Of a DNA stretch of 64,000 bases, positions 22,204 to 34,115 are shown piece after piece. The stretch comes from Azorinus chamasolen (taxonomy: Eukaryota; Mollusca; Bivalvia; Cardiida; Solecurtidae), in assembly GCA_963576725.1 (NCBI GenBank), contig OY755241.1, positions 60,261,071-60,325,070 on the forward strand, written 5' to 3'. The notes beneath the pieces are model-generated. The model saw nothing but the letters and a program-made list of their open reading frames with translations. It was not told where the DNA came from and did no database searches. The position numbers and the translations under genes are program-made. Within the stretch, counting starts at the first letter, position 1, and each line of letters starts with the position of its first letter.

Positions 22204-22389
22204 GGCAATAGGTAAGTTTATTACTAACAGATTGTACAATAAACACAACAGGGGTTATTTCTCACCAATATAGATCTATATACATTGGAGCTACATGGCA
22301 ATAGGTAAGTTTATTACTAACAGATTGTACAATAAACACAACAGGGGTTATTTCTTACCAATATAGATCTATATACATTGGAGCTACAT
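22204..22389 (+). repeat. 93-bp tandem duplication
   Basis: GGCAATAGGTAAGTTTATTA starts copies at 22204 and 22297. The copies differ by one visible base (CTCACC against CTTACC). Confidence 0.85.
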
Positions 22390-22856
22390 ATTCGAAGTCT
22401 GTTTTTAAAATCCTTCAATGCATGTCATATTAAGCAGTATCTGTTTGCAAACGACGCTATTGTGACATACAGCAAGCAAAGTGTTAAAAAGGTTGCGTTG
22501 TGACGTCGTCGACGTTATATTAATACGTTTTCAGTATGACAGGGGTTTAATCAAAACATAACTTTTGACGAATTGGTTCAATCATAATGAAATTTTAGAA
22601 TACGAATTAGGACATAATGGTTTTACACATGTTAAAATTTCGCGTCATTCTGAGATTCGGCCAAAAACGTACCTAGCTCTTTCCACATTTAATGCATCTA
22701 TAATTGGCAGAGTGCAGTGTACCAACTACAGGTTTCTTAGACCTTGATTGTATAAAAAGCTTATTTCAACATAGATTCATCTTGGGGTGTGGAGTGCAGA
22801 TAACCAACGGCAGGTCCGGACAATCAACACACAATCTGCTGATTCAATTAATTTAA

Positions 22857-23636
22857 AGCATGAGAGGAAGTGTCATGCACAAGGTGTATAACTTTAGCAT
22901 CAATATGTTTGGAGACATGCACAAGGTGTATAACTTTAGCATCACTATGTTTGGAGATATTCCTCTTCTAAACAATAATTTAAGAAAACGAGTTATTGCT
23001 CTCACCTATTCGTCAGCGTTAACAATTTTTTGTCCGGGACATAACTTTATTAACACGTGTTATGAGATATTCCCCCTTTTTATCGCATTTTCTTGTCCGA
23101 CCAAAAACTCTTCTATTGATTCATTCGAATTGAAACTTCACATATGAAACAAAGATGATAAGAGAAAGTGCAGTGATCAATGACCATAACTCTATCATCA
23201 ATAATCTCCTTTTTCATAGTTTCTTTTCTGGCCAGTAACCCGTTCTACCGATTCATTTGAATTGGAACTTCAAATATGGAACAAGCATGATGAGAGGAAG
23301 TACAGTGACCAAGGTCCATTACTCCATTATCAATATTTTGGAGTTATTCAACTTTTTCATATATTCTTGTCAGGAAAATAAATCCTGTTCCTTTATCATT
23401 AAATTTCTCTTTTTATGCTTCAAAGATGATTATATTGCTTTTTAACATTGGCTGCAATAATAGCACATCTGTTTTTTCTTATCTCTGTAGCAGATTGAAA
23501 GAATTCAATGAGACTCGACATGAATATTTGTATCACTGGGGCATTGTTCCCATGTATTACTTTTCGTAAATTCCAGATCATTTGCGGCGTTTAGAATTTA
23601 TGTCCCTTTTATACGCAAAGAGCAAATATCACATTT
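22857..23636 (-). repeat. Diverged tandem repeats (reverse H-like, then G-like)
   Basis: 22857-23430 reads, in reverse, like element H (ATGACACTTCCTCTCAT, ACCTTGTGCATGACA), with a local 42-bp duplication at 22874-22957. 23440-23636 contains G-type repeat sequence that recurs at 27280-27480 (GAATTCAATGA-ACTCGACATG). No gene. Confidence 0.5.
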
Positions 23637-23780
23637 TTAGCTCGTCTGTACGAGCTATTGTGACAACTCTGGCTTCCGCGTTGTCGTCATTTTCCGAAAT
23701 CTTAACATTGACCATAAGTCAAAAAGTATAAGAGGTATCATCAACATGAAATTCATAAGTTAGTAGATCTCATTGAGGGG
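23637..23780 (+). mobile_element. Helitron-like element type G, 5' end
   Basis: TTAGCTCGTCTGTACGAGCT followed by ATTGTGACAACTC shows the usual 5' palindrome of the family. The element is cut after 144 bp by the family 1 retrotransposon, and its repeats resume at 27108-27590. No convincing G-type 3' end was found. Confidence 0.6.
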
Positions 23781-26700
23781 CCCCCCAGTTCCTTCCTACC
23801 TTGTCGTGGTTGGGGGGCTTAATTGTCATCGGGGATGTTCGTGTTTGCAGCATGAATCATCCCCCTTGGCAAGAACTAAGAGGAAGGACCACCTGTTTGC
23901 CGTGGGTGGCGTCCCGTAAGCAGGGAAGGGGGAAATTGGGAAATGTTTAATTTTAAATGCCACTCAAAACTTATAACAGAACTATTTGAAAATACTGAAG
24001 ATCCGATTGCAGAATTTTCTTCTGCTTTAATACAAATAGCAGAAGAATGTATACCTAAGACCTCGACTAATTTTAAACGTGCAAGGCCATGGTTTAATGA
24101 TGATTGTAAAAATGCTATTAAAGAACGAAGGGCAGCAATTCGAAAATTTAATGTCCGTCCCACTCGTGAAAATCTAGAGAGTGTTTAGAGCAAAAGCACG
24201 TCGTACAATAAGACAAACAAAAAAAGAAGTCCTGGCAATCACATGTTTCAAAACTTAATTCTCGTACTTCAGTTAAAAAGGTTTGGGAAATGGTAAGGAA
24301 AATTAGCGGCAAAAATAAATCTTCAACAGTTTCTCATCTGAAGCAGAATAATGATACAATAACTGACAAAAAAGATATTGCTAACACTTTGGCTGAAACA
24401 TTTTCTAAAAATTCATCGTCATCTCACTATTCGGAAACATTCCAATCATTTAAAAGAAAAGAAGAAAGATCGAAACTAAATTTCAAATCAAATAATGATG
24501 AAAATTATAACAAACCGTTCTCTTTATTAGAGCTCAGGGATTCTTTGAGCAAGTCAACTGATACTGCTACGGGACCAGACGACATACATTATCAGCTTTT
24601 AAAACATTTACCTGATGTATCTTTGCAAGCTCTTTTATCAATTTTTAACCATATCTGGGATTCTGGTGTTCTTCCACCTTCATGGAAGGAGGCCATTGTT
24701 GTCCCTATTGCAAAGCCAGGCAAGGATGCATCTAATCCTACTAATTATCGCCCTATCGCGCTTACTAGTTGTGTCTGTAAGACACTTGAAAGAATGATTA
24801 ATGCACGTCTTGTTTGGTTTCTGGAATCTAACAATCTTATAACTAACTTTCAAAGTGGTTTTAGAAATCAACGTAGTACAAACGACCATCTTGTCCGTTT
24901 AGAATCATTTATTCGTGATGCTTTTATTAAAAAAGAACATCTTGTTGCAGTATTTTTTGATATGGAGAAAGCCTACGATACAACATGGAAGTATGGAATT
25001 ATGAAAGACCTGAAATATCTAGGTCTGAAAGGTAGACTACCTAATTTTATTGCAGATTTCCTTTCTGACAGAAATTTTAAAGTGCGAGTTGGGTCGACAC
25101 TCTCCGACACGCAACAGCAGGAGGAGGGCGTCCCTCAAGGAAGCATTTTATCAGTAACGTTATTTGGTTTAAAAATTAATAATATTGTCAAATGTTTAAA
25201 TTCAGGTGTTGACTGTTCTTTGTATGTAGATGATTTTTTAATATGTTATCGTTCCAAAAATATGCATACTATTGAAAGACAACTTCAACAATGTCTCAAC
25301 AAACTTGAAACATGGAATAATGAGAATGGCTTTAAATTTTCAACATCAAAAACGCAATGTGTTCATTTCTGTCAGTTAAGAAAATGTCACCAAGACCCTG
25401 TTTTAAATCTTAATAATATTCAAATCCCTGTGGTTGATCAAGCCAAATTTTTAGGACTTATATTTGACAAAAAGTTAACATTTATACCTCATATTAAGCA
25501 TTTGAAAACAAAATGTCTTAAATCTCTTAATCTTCTTCGAGTTTTAGCTCACACTGACTGGGGAGCTGATCGGAAAGTGCTGCTGCGCCTTTACCGATCA
25601 TTAATTCGTTCTAAACTGGACTATGGAAGCATTGTATATGAATCAGCTAGAAAGTCGTACCTGAAAATTCTTGACCCCATTCACCATCAAGGACTTCGGC
25701 TTTCCCTTGGTGCTTTTAAAACCTCACCAATCGAAAGTCTTTTAGTAGAAGCAAATGAACCATCTTTATGCATTCGAAGAGAGCAATTAGCTCTTAATTA
25801 TGTCACTAAAGTGAAGGCAAATCCTACCAATCCTGCTAATGAAATAATTTTTGAGCCCAAATATGAAATGCTTTATGAAAGGAAACCTAATGCTATAAAG
25901 CCTATCGGTCTCCGTCTTAGATCGGCAATTGACGAGGCAGGTCTGAGAATGGACTCTGTTAGGCAACATAAAGTTTCAAACATTGCGCCATGGACTATCA
26001 AACAACCTAATGTTTTCTTACATCTGGCTTCAAAACAAAAGTCTTCTACAAATCCGATAGAATTTCAATCCGAATTTGAAGAACTTAAATCACAGTATCC
26101 TGACCATATTCCCATATACACTGATGGTTCTAAAGATGAAAATAAAGTCGGTTGTGCATCTGTCAGTAAATTTCATACCTCTAAAGTAAGACTACCCGAC
26201 AAATCTTCCATATTTACAGCTGAAGTCCAAGCAATTGACCTTGCCCTTCGATTCATATCGGTGCACAATATGAACAAATACATAATTTTTTCAGACTCGC
26301 TCTCTGTTCTTCAAGCGTTGAACAACAGAAATATGAACAACCCATTAGTTCAGCAAATTCTTCTTAAACACCATAAATAATCTTTGTCAAACAATATTGT
26401 TTTCTGTTGGCTACCTAGTCATGTTGGAATTCGGGGAAATGAAGAGGCAGATAAAACGGCCAAGTCATCCCTGAATCTGAATGAGGCAGTTTTCAAAATA
26501 CCATATACTGATTTTAAACCATTGATTAAACAGCATACATGTTCCAAATGGCAGGTTTCCTGGGACAGCAATGTTAACAATAAACTTCATGCCATCAAAC
26601 CAACCATTGGTGATTCTCTTTTAAATTATAGAGCTGTTCGAAGAGATGAGGTGGTCCTGGCTCGCTGTCGCATCGGACACTCTCATATTACTCATTCCTA

Positions 26701-27107
26701 TTTACTAAAGTGCGAAATTCAGCCAGAATGTGTCTTCTGTCAAGAGCCATACACAGTAAAACATTTTTTGATTGAATGTATTGACCTTTCTATAATAAGA
26801 CATAAATACTTTTCTGTTGATTCTATGCAACAGTTATTTAATACAGTTCCGTACGAGAATATACTTTCGTTTTTGAAAGAGACTGGTCTTTATTCTAAAA
26901 TATAAATCTGTTTAACCAGTTCTATCATTATTATTATTATTATTTCTGTATTCCTTTCTACATTTCCATCTTTGTATATTTTATTGATTTACATACTCGT
27001 TGATCGAGATTTTTTATTGATTTTCATCGTTTCATCATAATTTTCGTCATTGGCGCTATATGACCTACTTAGTGTCGCGGTGCCGTAAAACCCAACTCAC
27101 TCACTCA
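23781..27107 (+). mobile_element. Non-LTR retrotransposon family 1, near-complete but internally deleted
   Basis: Flanked by a 12-bp target-site duplication CTCATTGAGGGG (23769-23780 and 27108-27119). The 5' end (CCCCCCAGTTCCTTCCTACC...) appears intact, but after about 160 bp the sequence enters the region between endonuclease and RT, so ORF1 and the endonuclease are absent. RT, RNase H and the C-terminal domain follow, then a 3' UTR and (ACTC)n tail. The domain order (RT then RNase H) fits the I-group of non-LTR elements. The tail composition leaves the exact right end uncertain by a few bases. Confidence 0.9.
23943..26905 (+). pseudogene. ORF2 (reverse transcriptase-RNase H) of non-LTR family 1
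   Basis: Linker sequence (ARPWFNDDCKNAIKERRAAI) leads, across two frameshifts near 24180 and 24230, into the 24290-26380 frame. That frame has RT motifs NPTNYRPIALTS, FFDMEKAYDTTW (Asp about residue 224 of the frame), GVPQGSILSVTLFG and YVDDFLICY (catalytic Asp pair about 314-315), then RNase H motifs PIYTDGSKDE (about 609), FTAEVQAIDLAL and IFSDSLSVLQAL. A TAA at 26378-26380 interrupts RNase H. The same frame continues with FCWLPSHVGIRGNEEADKTA and the Cys-rich C-terminal domain to 26905. RT would copy the element RNA at the nicked target; this copy cannot do so unaided. Confidence 0.9.
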
Positions 27108-27590
27108 CTCATTGAGGGGAAGGCCCCATGTAAGAACCAAAACTCTGGATTTCAAAATTTTGGAGTCATGGCCCTTTATTTTTTTCAAAATGTTTAATTT
27201 TGCTGGACAAGTAACAAATCAGACGAGCGTTGGTGCCACACGCGGCTCTCGTTTTCTCCATGCAATGCCCTATCTCTGTAACGGATGGACAGAATTCAAT
27301 GAAACTAGATATGAAAATTTGTTTATCACTGGGGATTCGTTCACATGTAGTATTTTTCCAGATCACTCGCGGCATTTAGGATATACTGCCCATTGATATG
27401 CAAAAAATCACATTTTCCCGTCCTCTGTCATTTACCGATTGACAGAATTCAATGAAACTCAACATGAATATCTGTTATTGCCATGGCTCATTCAGTATCA
27501 AAACATGTACAAATTATTAAAGATTACCAAAGAAAGCAATTTCGGCCCAATATTGTATTCATAAAGTTATTCAAACTAGAACTATCACTA
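27108..27590 (+). repeat. Type G repeat units resumed after the retrotransposon
   Basis: After the right target duplication the host repeat continues (CCAAAACTCTGGATTTC, GGACAGAATTCAATGAAACT twice), matching units at 23500-23636. No gene. Confidence 0.55.
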
Positions 27591-27596
27591 AAGCTG

Positions 27597-28964
27597 ATGA
27601 ATACCCCCACACGGCAGCCTTGATTGCAAATCCAAGTTTTGAACATGTAACAGGACCAAAAAACAAAAATACCCAAAGTTCAAATTGAGAAAATTCTGTA
27701 ATTTATGCCAAGTATCAAGTGAATCCGGTTGAAATTGAAGGAGTTCAAAGTAAAAGATTTTGCCTGCCAAATGTCAAGGTCAGAGACCTGAAAATTGTGT
27801 CTTGCATATCTACTACATTTATGCCAAGTATCAAGTAAATCAGGTTGAAAGTGAAGGAGGAGTTCGCCGTACAAGATTATGCCTGCCAATTTTAAGGCCA
27901 AAGGTCAAGGCCACAGAGATTTTAAATTTGTGTCTTGCACATCTATTTATGCCAAGTATCAAGTGAATCAGGTTAAAAGTGAAGGAGGAATTCAAAGTAC
28001 AAGATTTTTCCTGCCAATTTTAAGACCAATTTCAAGGCCAACGGTCAAGGTCACAGACACCTGAAATTTGTGTCTTGCACATATACTACTCCTGAGTAAC
28101 ATTTATACCAAGTATCAAGTAAATCAGGTTGAAATTGAAGGAGTTCAAAGTACAAGATTTTGCCTGCCAATATCATGACCAATTTCAAGGCCAAAGGTCA
28201 AGGTCACAGAGACCTGAAATTTGTGTCTTGCACATCTACTACTCCTGAGTAACATTTATGCCAAGTATCAAATGAATCAGGTTGAAAGTGAAGGAGTTTA
28301 CCGTACAAGAGTTTGCTTGCCAATTTTAAGACCAATTTCAAGGCCAAAGGTCAAGGTCACAGATATTTTAAATGTGTGTCTTGCACATCTACTCATGAGT
28401 AACATTTATGCCAAGTATCAAGTGAATCAAGTTGAAATTGTAGCAGGAGTTCAAAGTACAAGATTTTGCCTGCCAATTTCAAGGCCAAAGGTCAAGATCA
28501 CAGAGACCTGAAATCTGTGTCCTGCACATCTACTACTCCTGAGTAACATTTATGCCAAGTATCAAGTGAATCAGGTTTAAAGTGAAGGAGGAGTTCAAAG
28601 TACAAGATTTTGCCTACCAATTTAAAGACCAGTTTCAATGCCAAAGGTCAAGGTCACATATTTTAAATTTGTGTCTTGCACATCTACTACTCCTGAGTGG
28701 ATCAGGTTGAATGTGAAGGAGTTCAAAGTACAAGTATTTGCCTGTTAATTTCAAGACCAATTTCAAGGCCAAAGGTCAAGGTCACAGAGACCTGAAATTT
28801 GTGTCTTGCACATCTATTACTCCTGATTAACAATTATGCCAAGTGTCAAGTGAATCGGGTTGAAAGTGAAGGAGTTCGCCGTACAAGATTTTGCAGACAG
28901 ACCGACCTACAGGCCGATTCCAGTATACCCCCTCAAACTCTGTTTGTGGGGGTATAAATATTTA
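27597..28964 (+). mobile_element. Tandem-repeat element F
   Basis: It opens GAATACCCCCACACGGCAG and closes at 28931-28964 with the palindrome TATACCCCCT ... GGGGGTATA. Inside are about eight units of 120-160 bp (TATGCCAAGTATCAAGTGAA, CAAGGCCAAAGGTCAAGGTC, TTGTGTCTTGCACATCTACT), followed by CAGACAGACCGACC. A reversed partial copy lies at 37270-37712. Non-coding. Confidence 0.65.
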
Positions 28965-28984
28965 GTATTCAGTAAAACTTGGTT

Positions 28985-29014
28985 GAGGGATCCAGGGCTA
29001 TCATAGCTCACTTG
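28985..29014 (+). mobile_element. Degenerate solo Helitron-like 3' end
   Basis: GAGGGATCCAGGGC-TATCAT-AGCTCACTTG aligns with the canonical GAGCGATYCAGGGCC-ATCAT-GGCCCTCTTG. No matching 5' end was found next to it. Confidence 0.4.
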
Positions 29015-30086
29015 TTTTACTAGGTAAATAGTCCTCTCGTTTTACTAGGTAATACCAGGGGATATCAGTTCTATGAATTTGCTTGTTTTTGGTAATTTTG
29101 GCATGATTTGTGCTACTTCTAGTTTATTTTAATTTTTTAGTGCCTGTCTGTTAAAACCTAACCTGTTTTTTTCCAGATAGACTATTCTGAGCTATTTCAG
29201 TCATATTATGGTATGGAGCATGTCCGTCCGTCCGTGTTCACGAAAGGATAATATATTGGTGTGGTGTGTAGAAAAAAGATTTGTTGGGTATATTTTTATT
29301 GTTGGGTACCCCTAATAATATGTCCAAAATCTCGCCTATCACTTGTTGAGTATAATATGCTGCATCTGGTTTTAACCCAACTAATTATTGGACTGAAAAG
29401 TCCATAGAAAAATGTCCATTCTGTCCGATTCACCATAAAAGAATTTGTGAACGCTTTAATTACCTCAAGCAACCTCTACTATAATTCCAATCGGAACACC
29501 GTGATTTCCAGCCATTTTGAAATTTACCAGAAAAGACCGAGCATCCCTCCGATTTGCTTGCAGGATATTTTATAAATAGTACATTTTAGGTATATGATAT
29601 AAAATAGAAGGATTTATACAAAAATGTTGTCATCTATTAGATATGCTAACACTGTGTCTGAATTATAAAATTGGTCGTTAATTAAATTGTTCAAATATTC
29701 CCGAAATGTTGTTTCGTGGGTTTTCTCTAGGTGAGTTCTATTGTGCTACCTCAGTGAACAGTGAGCATAATGCATTAATAGATGTCATACAAGAACGCTT
29801 TAGTTATGATATCTCATTCAAAAGTGTTTCTGCTTTTGAAATTCATTTAAAGTCATAAATACCTCCTTTTCACCGATTATATATATAGTTTAATGCCTAT
29901 TTTCATTGGGTATACACGACTCAAGTAATTTAAAACATATCGGCAAATCGAGTTTGCCCATTTTGCACACGACACGAATTTTTGTACCCACAACCGTGTG
30001 AAATACAATGGCGGAATGTCTTTAAATATTATAGAAAGGTTAGACACATTTGTTAGGTAAGTTTGTCATCTACATTTGGTAATTAA
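29015..30086. other. Non-coding interval
   Basis: AT-rich sequence with a short direct repeat TTTTACTAGGTAA at 29015-29050 and a TCCGTCCGTCCG run near 29224. No gene or clear element recognised. Confidence 0.4.
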
Positions 30087-30495
30087 CAAGAGCTGTCAGC
30101 AGACAGCACGCTCCACTTTCTTTAGTGCTGGCTAGTGTAGTGGAAGTCTAAGTCAGAAAGGGGAGATAACAACAGCAAAATTAATTTAGGGTTACCTGCC
30201 CATGTAATAACTTATATGAATACCAAAGATGAACCAAAATTCTTGGACAGTTTCTGATACATTGACCTGAACATAAAACTTAACCAACAATGACAATTCT
30301 AAGTCAAAGGCAAAACTAATTTTAGGGTTACCTATCCTTGTGAAATTGGTTGCCCTTGTGATAATAAACATACATACCAAATACGAACCAAACATCTTCG
30401 ATGGTTTCTGAGAAAAGGACCTTAACAAAAAGGTAAACCGACGCCGACGAGAGGGTCGTAACAATAGCTCCACTGTTTTGAAAAAGTGGAGCTAA
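30087..30495 (-). mobile_element. Helitron-like element type E, complete (409 bp)
   Basis: On the minus strand it starts TTAGCTCCACTTTTTCAAAA (with a CTCCACT ... AGTGGAG palindrome) and ends in the hairpin GCTGTC-TGCT-GACAGC followed by TCTTG. The 5' GCTCCACTTT pairs with AAAGTGGAGC that lies inside the 3' hairpin. The flanks give A-A on the plus strand (T-T on the element strand) with no duplication. The internal sequence is unrelated to types A-D, so only the terminal architecture is shared. Confidence 0.75.
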
Positions 30496-30860
30496 AAACG
30501 GTTGGAACCGGTACAATGAATATCACGGCATCGGGCCTGATATTTACATTTAACCATAACGGTTCTACAGCCATATCCAAAGACAGCGTACAACTCAATT
30601 CGTATTTGCTTGATACACGGATACGATTTTGTTATATGATCTTTGAAACAGAGCAAGAAAATTAAAAGTTGATATGCTTACAGCCTTTCGGACATTCCTA
30701 GTAATTTTGGACAACGTTGCGCCATTCTTGTTGTTAGTACTTTCCGCCTTTAGGTAGGCGCACCTAGCTAACGATGGATCCAGTAGTAATTTTGATAGTG
30801 ATATCGGGTTTAAATGTTCTTGTGCTGGTGTGTCTTACTTTAACTAGACAAAGGCCAACG

Positions 30861-31493
30861 AATACCCCCCCCCACCTTGGTTACTTGTCAGAACACCTAT
30901 TGTCAATCTGAACATGTACATACAGAACCATGAAGAGATATTTAAGCTGCAACTGATCTAGATTTAGGTTTATGTCAAATATAAATATCTCCAACCACTT
31001 CCAAAGAAAGACCGGAAAATTGAAACTTTGACAAAAAAATTAAAAGTTCAAGGGCTATAACTCTGGCAAGAATTATTTAACCAGACTGAGAAAAAAGTCT
31101 GGTAAATTCAAAAGTTGAGGAAAAAAAAATAAAGTCAAGGGCAATAACTGTGGAAATAATTATTCAACCGGACTGAGATTGGTACATAAGTTGTAACTTA
31201 TCTAGATTTAGCTTTGTACTAATTATAGGTTATATCTCCAGTCACTTCAATAAAAAGTTAAAAAAAAACCGAAAACAATGTTAGGGGACTAAAAGGGGAG
31301 ATAACCCCTGAAGTAATGGTCCGATCATAATGAAAATATGCGGTGCACAGGTTTATATGATCATATGGCTATATATGAAGTTTCAACAATATTGAAGGAA
31401 ACTGTAGAAGGCCGGACAGAAATGTGTCCACGGACGGACATACGGACCAACTGATTCCAGTATTCCTTCCCCAAACTTCGTTGTGAGGGGTAT
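30861..31493 (+). mobile_element. Tandem-repeat element I
   Basis: Starts AATACCCCCCCCCACC and ends TTGTGAGGGGTAT, after GACGGACATACGGACC. Two to three diverged units contain AGATTTAGGTTTATGTC and GGGCAATAACTGTGG. The ends resemble element F, suggesting a related family. Non-coding. Confidence 0.5.
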
Positions 31494-31861
31494 GATTTTT
31501 TACTACGCATGGAAATGGAATGTTGTTTCTATTGTGGAATCAAGATCTTTGGTGAAAGACAATCATGATAATCTTGAACTTGACTGTTGATACTATTTGC
31601 ATTTATTTTCTATAAAATTTAGACTGTGTCATGCACACTGAAATTTTCAATGGAGAAAATATTTACGAGTATTTCTTAATCGAGCGTAGTTTAGAGTCTC
31701 TAGACGAGATTGCACTATTTTTCAACAGATCTGATATTCCATATTTATAGACGTTGGAAAATTTTTTGGGAGATCTGGGTGAGTATTTTTGAATATCAAA
31801 TTAGCCCATAGTGAGTAAATCAACACAAACAAACAGAAACATTTGGCTGAACTCAAAATCA
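31494..31861. other. Non-coding interval
   Basis: AT-rich sequence, no gene or repeat assigned. Confidence 0.4.
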
Positions 31862-31940
31862 GAAAGTCTTGGGGCGTGAGCAGTGTTGCACTTTCAATTA
31901 CTGTTCATGAACAGACTCAATAAAACCGAGTCTGCAATTT
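31862..31940 (-). repeat. Repeat K, left part of copy split by type A element
   Basis: Reverse-strand repeat K up to GAGTCTGCAATTT; the rest of the copy resumes at 34067 with TCTCTTTTTGTGTTG. In undisturbed copies (8903, 55812) four bases separate GCAA from CTCTTTTTG, exactly as when 31941-34066 is removed here. Confidence 0.85.
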
Positions 31941-34066
31941 TTAGCTCACCAGAGCACAAAGTGCTCAAGGTGAGCTATTGTGATACCCCTGTGTCCGGCG
32001 TCCGTCTGTCTGTCCGTCAACAATTTCAAACAACTTCTTCTCTGAAAACGACAGCCCAATTTTAACTAAACTTGGTCAGATACATACAGTGGGTGGGTGC
32101 TTCAAAAGTTGTTAAAAGATAGTGGGTGGGGGCATCGGTCTTGTTGACATGGCAACTGTACATAATATCTAGAAAAATCTTCTTCTCCAGATTGACTTGT
32201 CCGATTTGAATATAGTTTTCACCAAAATGTTTCTCAGTTGATAGACTTTAAAAATTGTTAAAAGAATTTTGATCCGGCAAAAAACATGGCCGCAAAAGGG
32301 CGTGGTCATTTTTTCCATATATGGTAATATGGAATTTTCATAGGAAAATCTTTAAAAATCTTCTTCTCTGAAACTGTAAAGCCTAGACCTTTGATATTTG
32401 GTATGTAGCATGATCTTATGGTCCTCTACAACGATTGTTCAAATTATGGCCCCTGGGCCAAAAATGGCCCCGCCCAAGGGCTTATCAGTTTTTCATAGGG
32501 AAATCTTTAAAAATCTTCTTCACTGAAACTGTAAGGCCTAGACCTTTGATATTTGGTATGTAGTATGATCTTATGGTCCTCTACAAAGATTGTTCAAATT
32601 ATGACCCCCGGGCCAAAAATGGCCCCGCCCATGGGCTTATCAGTTTTTCATAGGAAAATCTTTAAAGTCTTCAACTCTGAAGCTGTAAGGCCTAGACCTT
32701 TGATATTTGGTATGTAGTATGATCTTATGGTCCTCTGCAAATATTGTTCAAATTATGACCCCGCCCAAGGGCTTATCAGTTTTTTCTCATTGGAAAATCT
32801 CTATAACTCTTCTTTTCTGAAGCTGTAAGTCCTAGGCCTTTGATATTTTATATGTAGCATGATCTCATTGTCCTGTACAAATATTGTTCAAATTATGACC
32901 CCGTGCCAAAAAATGGGCCAGCCCAAGGGCTTATCAGTTTTTCATAGGAAATTCTTTAAAAATCTCCTTCTCTCAAACTGTAAGGCCTAGACCTTTGATA
33001 TTTGGTATGTAGCATGATCTTATGGTCCTCTACAAATATTGTTCAAATTTTGACCCCCGGGCCAAAAAATGGACCCGCCCAATGGCTTATCAGTTTTTCA
33101 TTGGAAAATCTTTATAACTCTTCTTTTCTGAAGCTGTAAGTCCTAGGCCTTTGATATTTTATATGTAGCATGATCTCATGGTCCTGTACAAATATTGTTC
33201 AAATTATGACCCCCGGGCCAAAAATGGGCCAGTCCAAGGGCTTATCAGTTTTTCATAGGAAATTCTTTAAAAATCTTCTTCAGAAACTGTAAGGCCTGGA
33301 CATTTGATATTTTGTATGTAGCATGATCTTATGGTCCTCTAGAAAGATTGTTCAAATTTTGACCCCCGGGCCAAAAAATGGACCCGCCCAAGGGCTTATC
33401 AGTTTTTCATTGGAAAATCTTTAAAACTCTTCTTCTCTGAAGCTGTAAGGCCTAGACCTTTGATATTTAATATGTAGCATTATTTTATGGCCCTCAAAAA
33501 AAAATCGTTCAAATTATGACCCCCGGGCCAAAAATGGCCCCGCCCAAACGCTTATCAGTTTTTCATAGGAAATTCTTTAAAAATCTTCTTCAGAAACTGT
33601 AAGGCCTGGACATTTGATATTTTGTATGTAGCATGATCTTATGGTCCTCTAGAAAGATTGTTCAAATTATGACCCCCGGGCCAAAAATGGCCCCGCCCAA
33701 GGGCTTATCAGTTTTTCATTGGAAAATCTTTAAAAATCTACTGAAATTGTAAGGCCTAGACCATTGATATTTGGTATGACTAACGTGATCTAATGGTCCT
33801 CTATAAATATGTAGCTGTGGCTTGTGGTCCTCTGCCAAGAATGTTTAACTTACGACCCTGACCACAGGGGCTTATCAGTTTTTCATGGGAAAAATACGAA
33901 ATTTTATTTTCCTCTGAAACCATAAGGCTTAGACCTTTAATTAATGGCATACTGCTTTGCCTTGTGGTTCTGTACCAAGGTTGTCCACATGATTTCTTGT
34001 GGTCAAAAATTGCCCCGCCCCTGGGGTTATCTCAGGTGAGCGCTTCAGGGCCTCATGGCCCTCTTG
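31941..34066 (+). mobile_element. Helitron-like element type A, complete (2126 bp)
   Basis: Begins TTAGCTCACCAGAGCAC and ends GGCCCTCTTG. It contains the 5' hairpin GAGCAC-AAA-GTGCTC, about eleven 150-bp units, and the 3' signature GGTGAGCGCTTC with the hairpin AGGGCC-TCAT-GGCCCT. Both borders are fixed by the interrupted repeat K, which shows insertion between T and T without duplication. It is the best reference copy in the window. Non-coding, hence non-autonomous. Confidence 0.9.
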
Positions 34067-34115
34067 TCTCTTTTTGTGTTGTAATTTTTGCTCTCGGGGA
34101 TCGACCCCTTTCAGA
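34067..34115 (-). repeat. Repeat K, right part of split copy
   Basis: Continues the copy interrupted at 31940: TCTCTTTTTGTGTTG ... GATCGACCCCTTTCAGAATT, matching the start of the copies at 8903 and 55812 in reverse. Confidence 0.85.
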
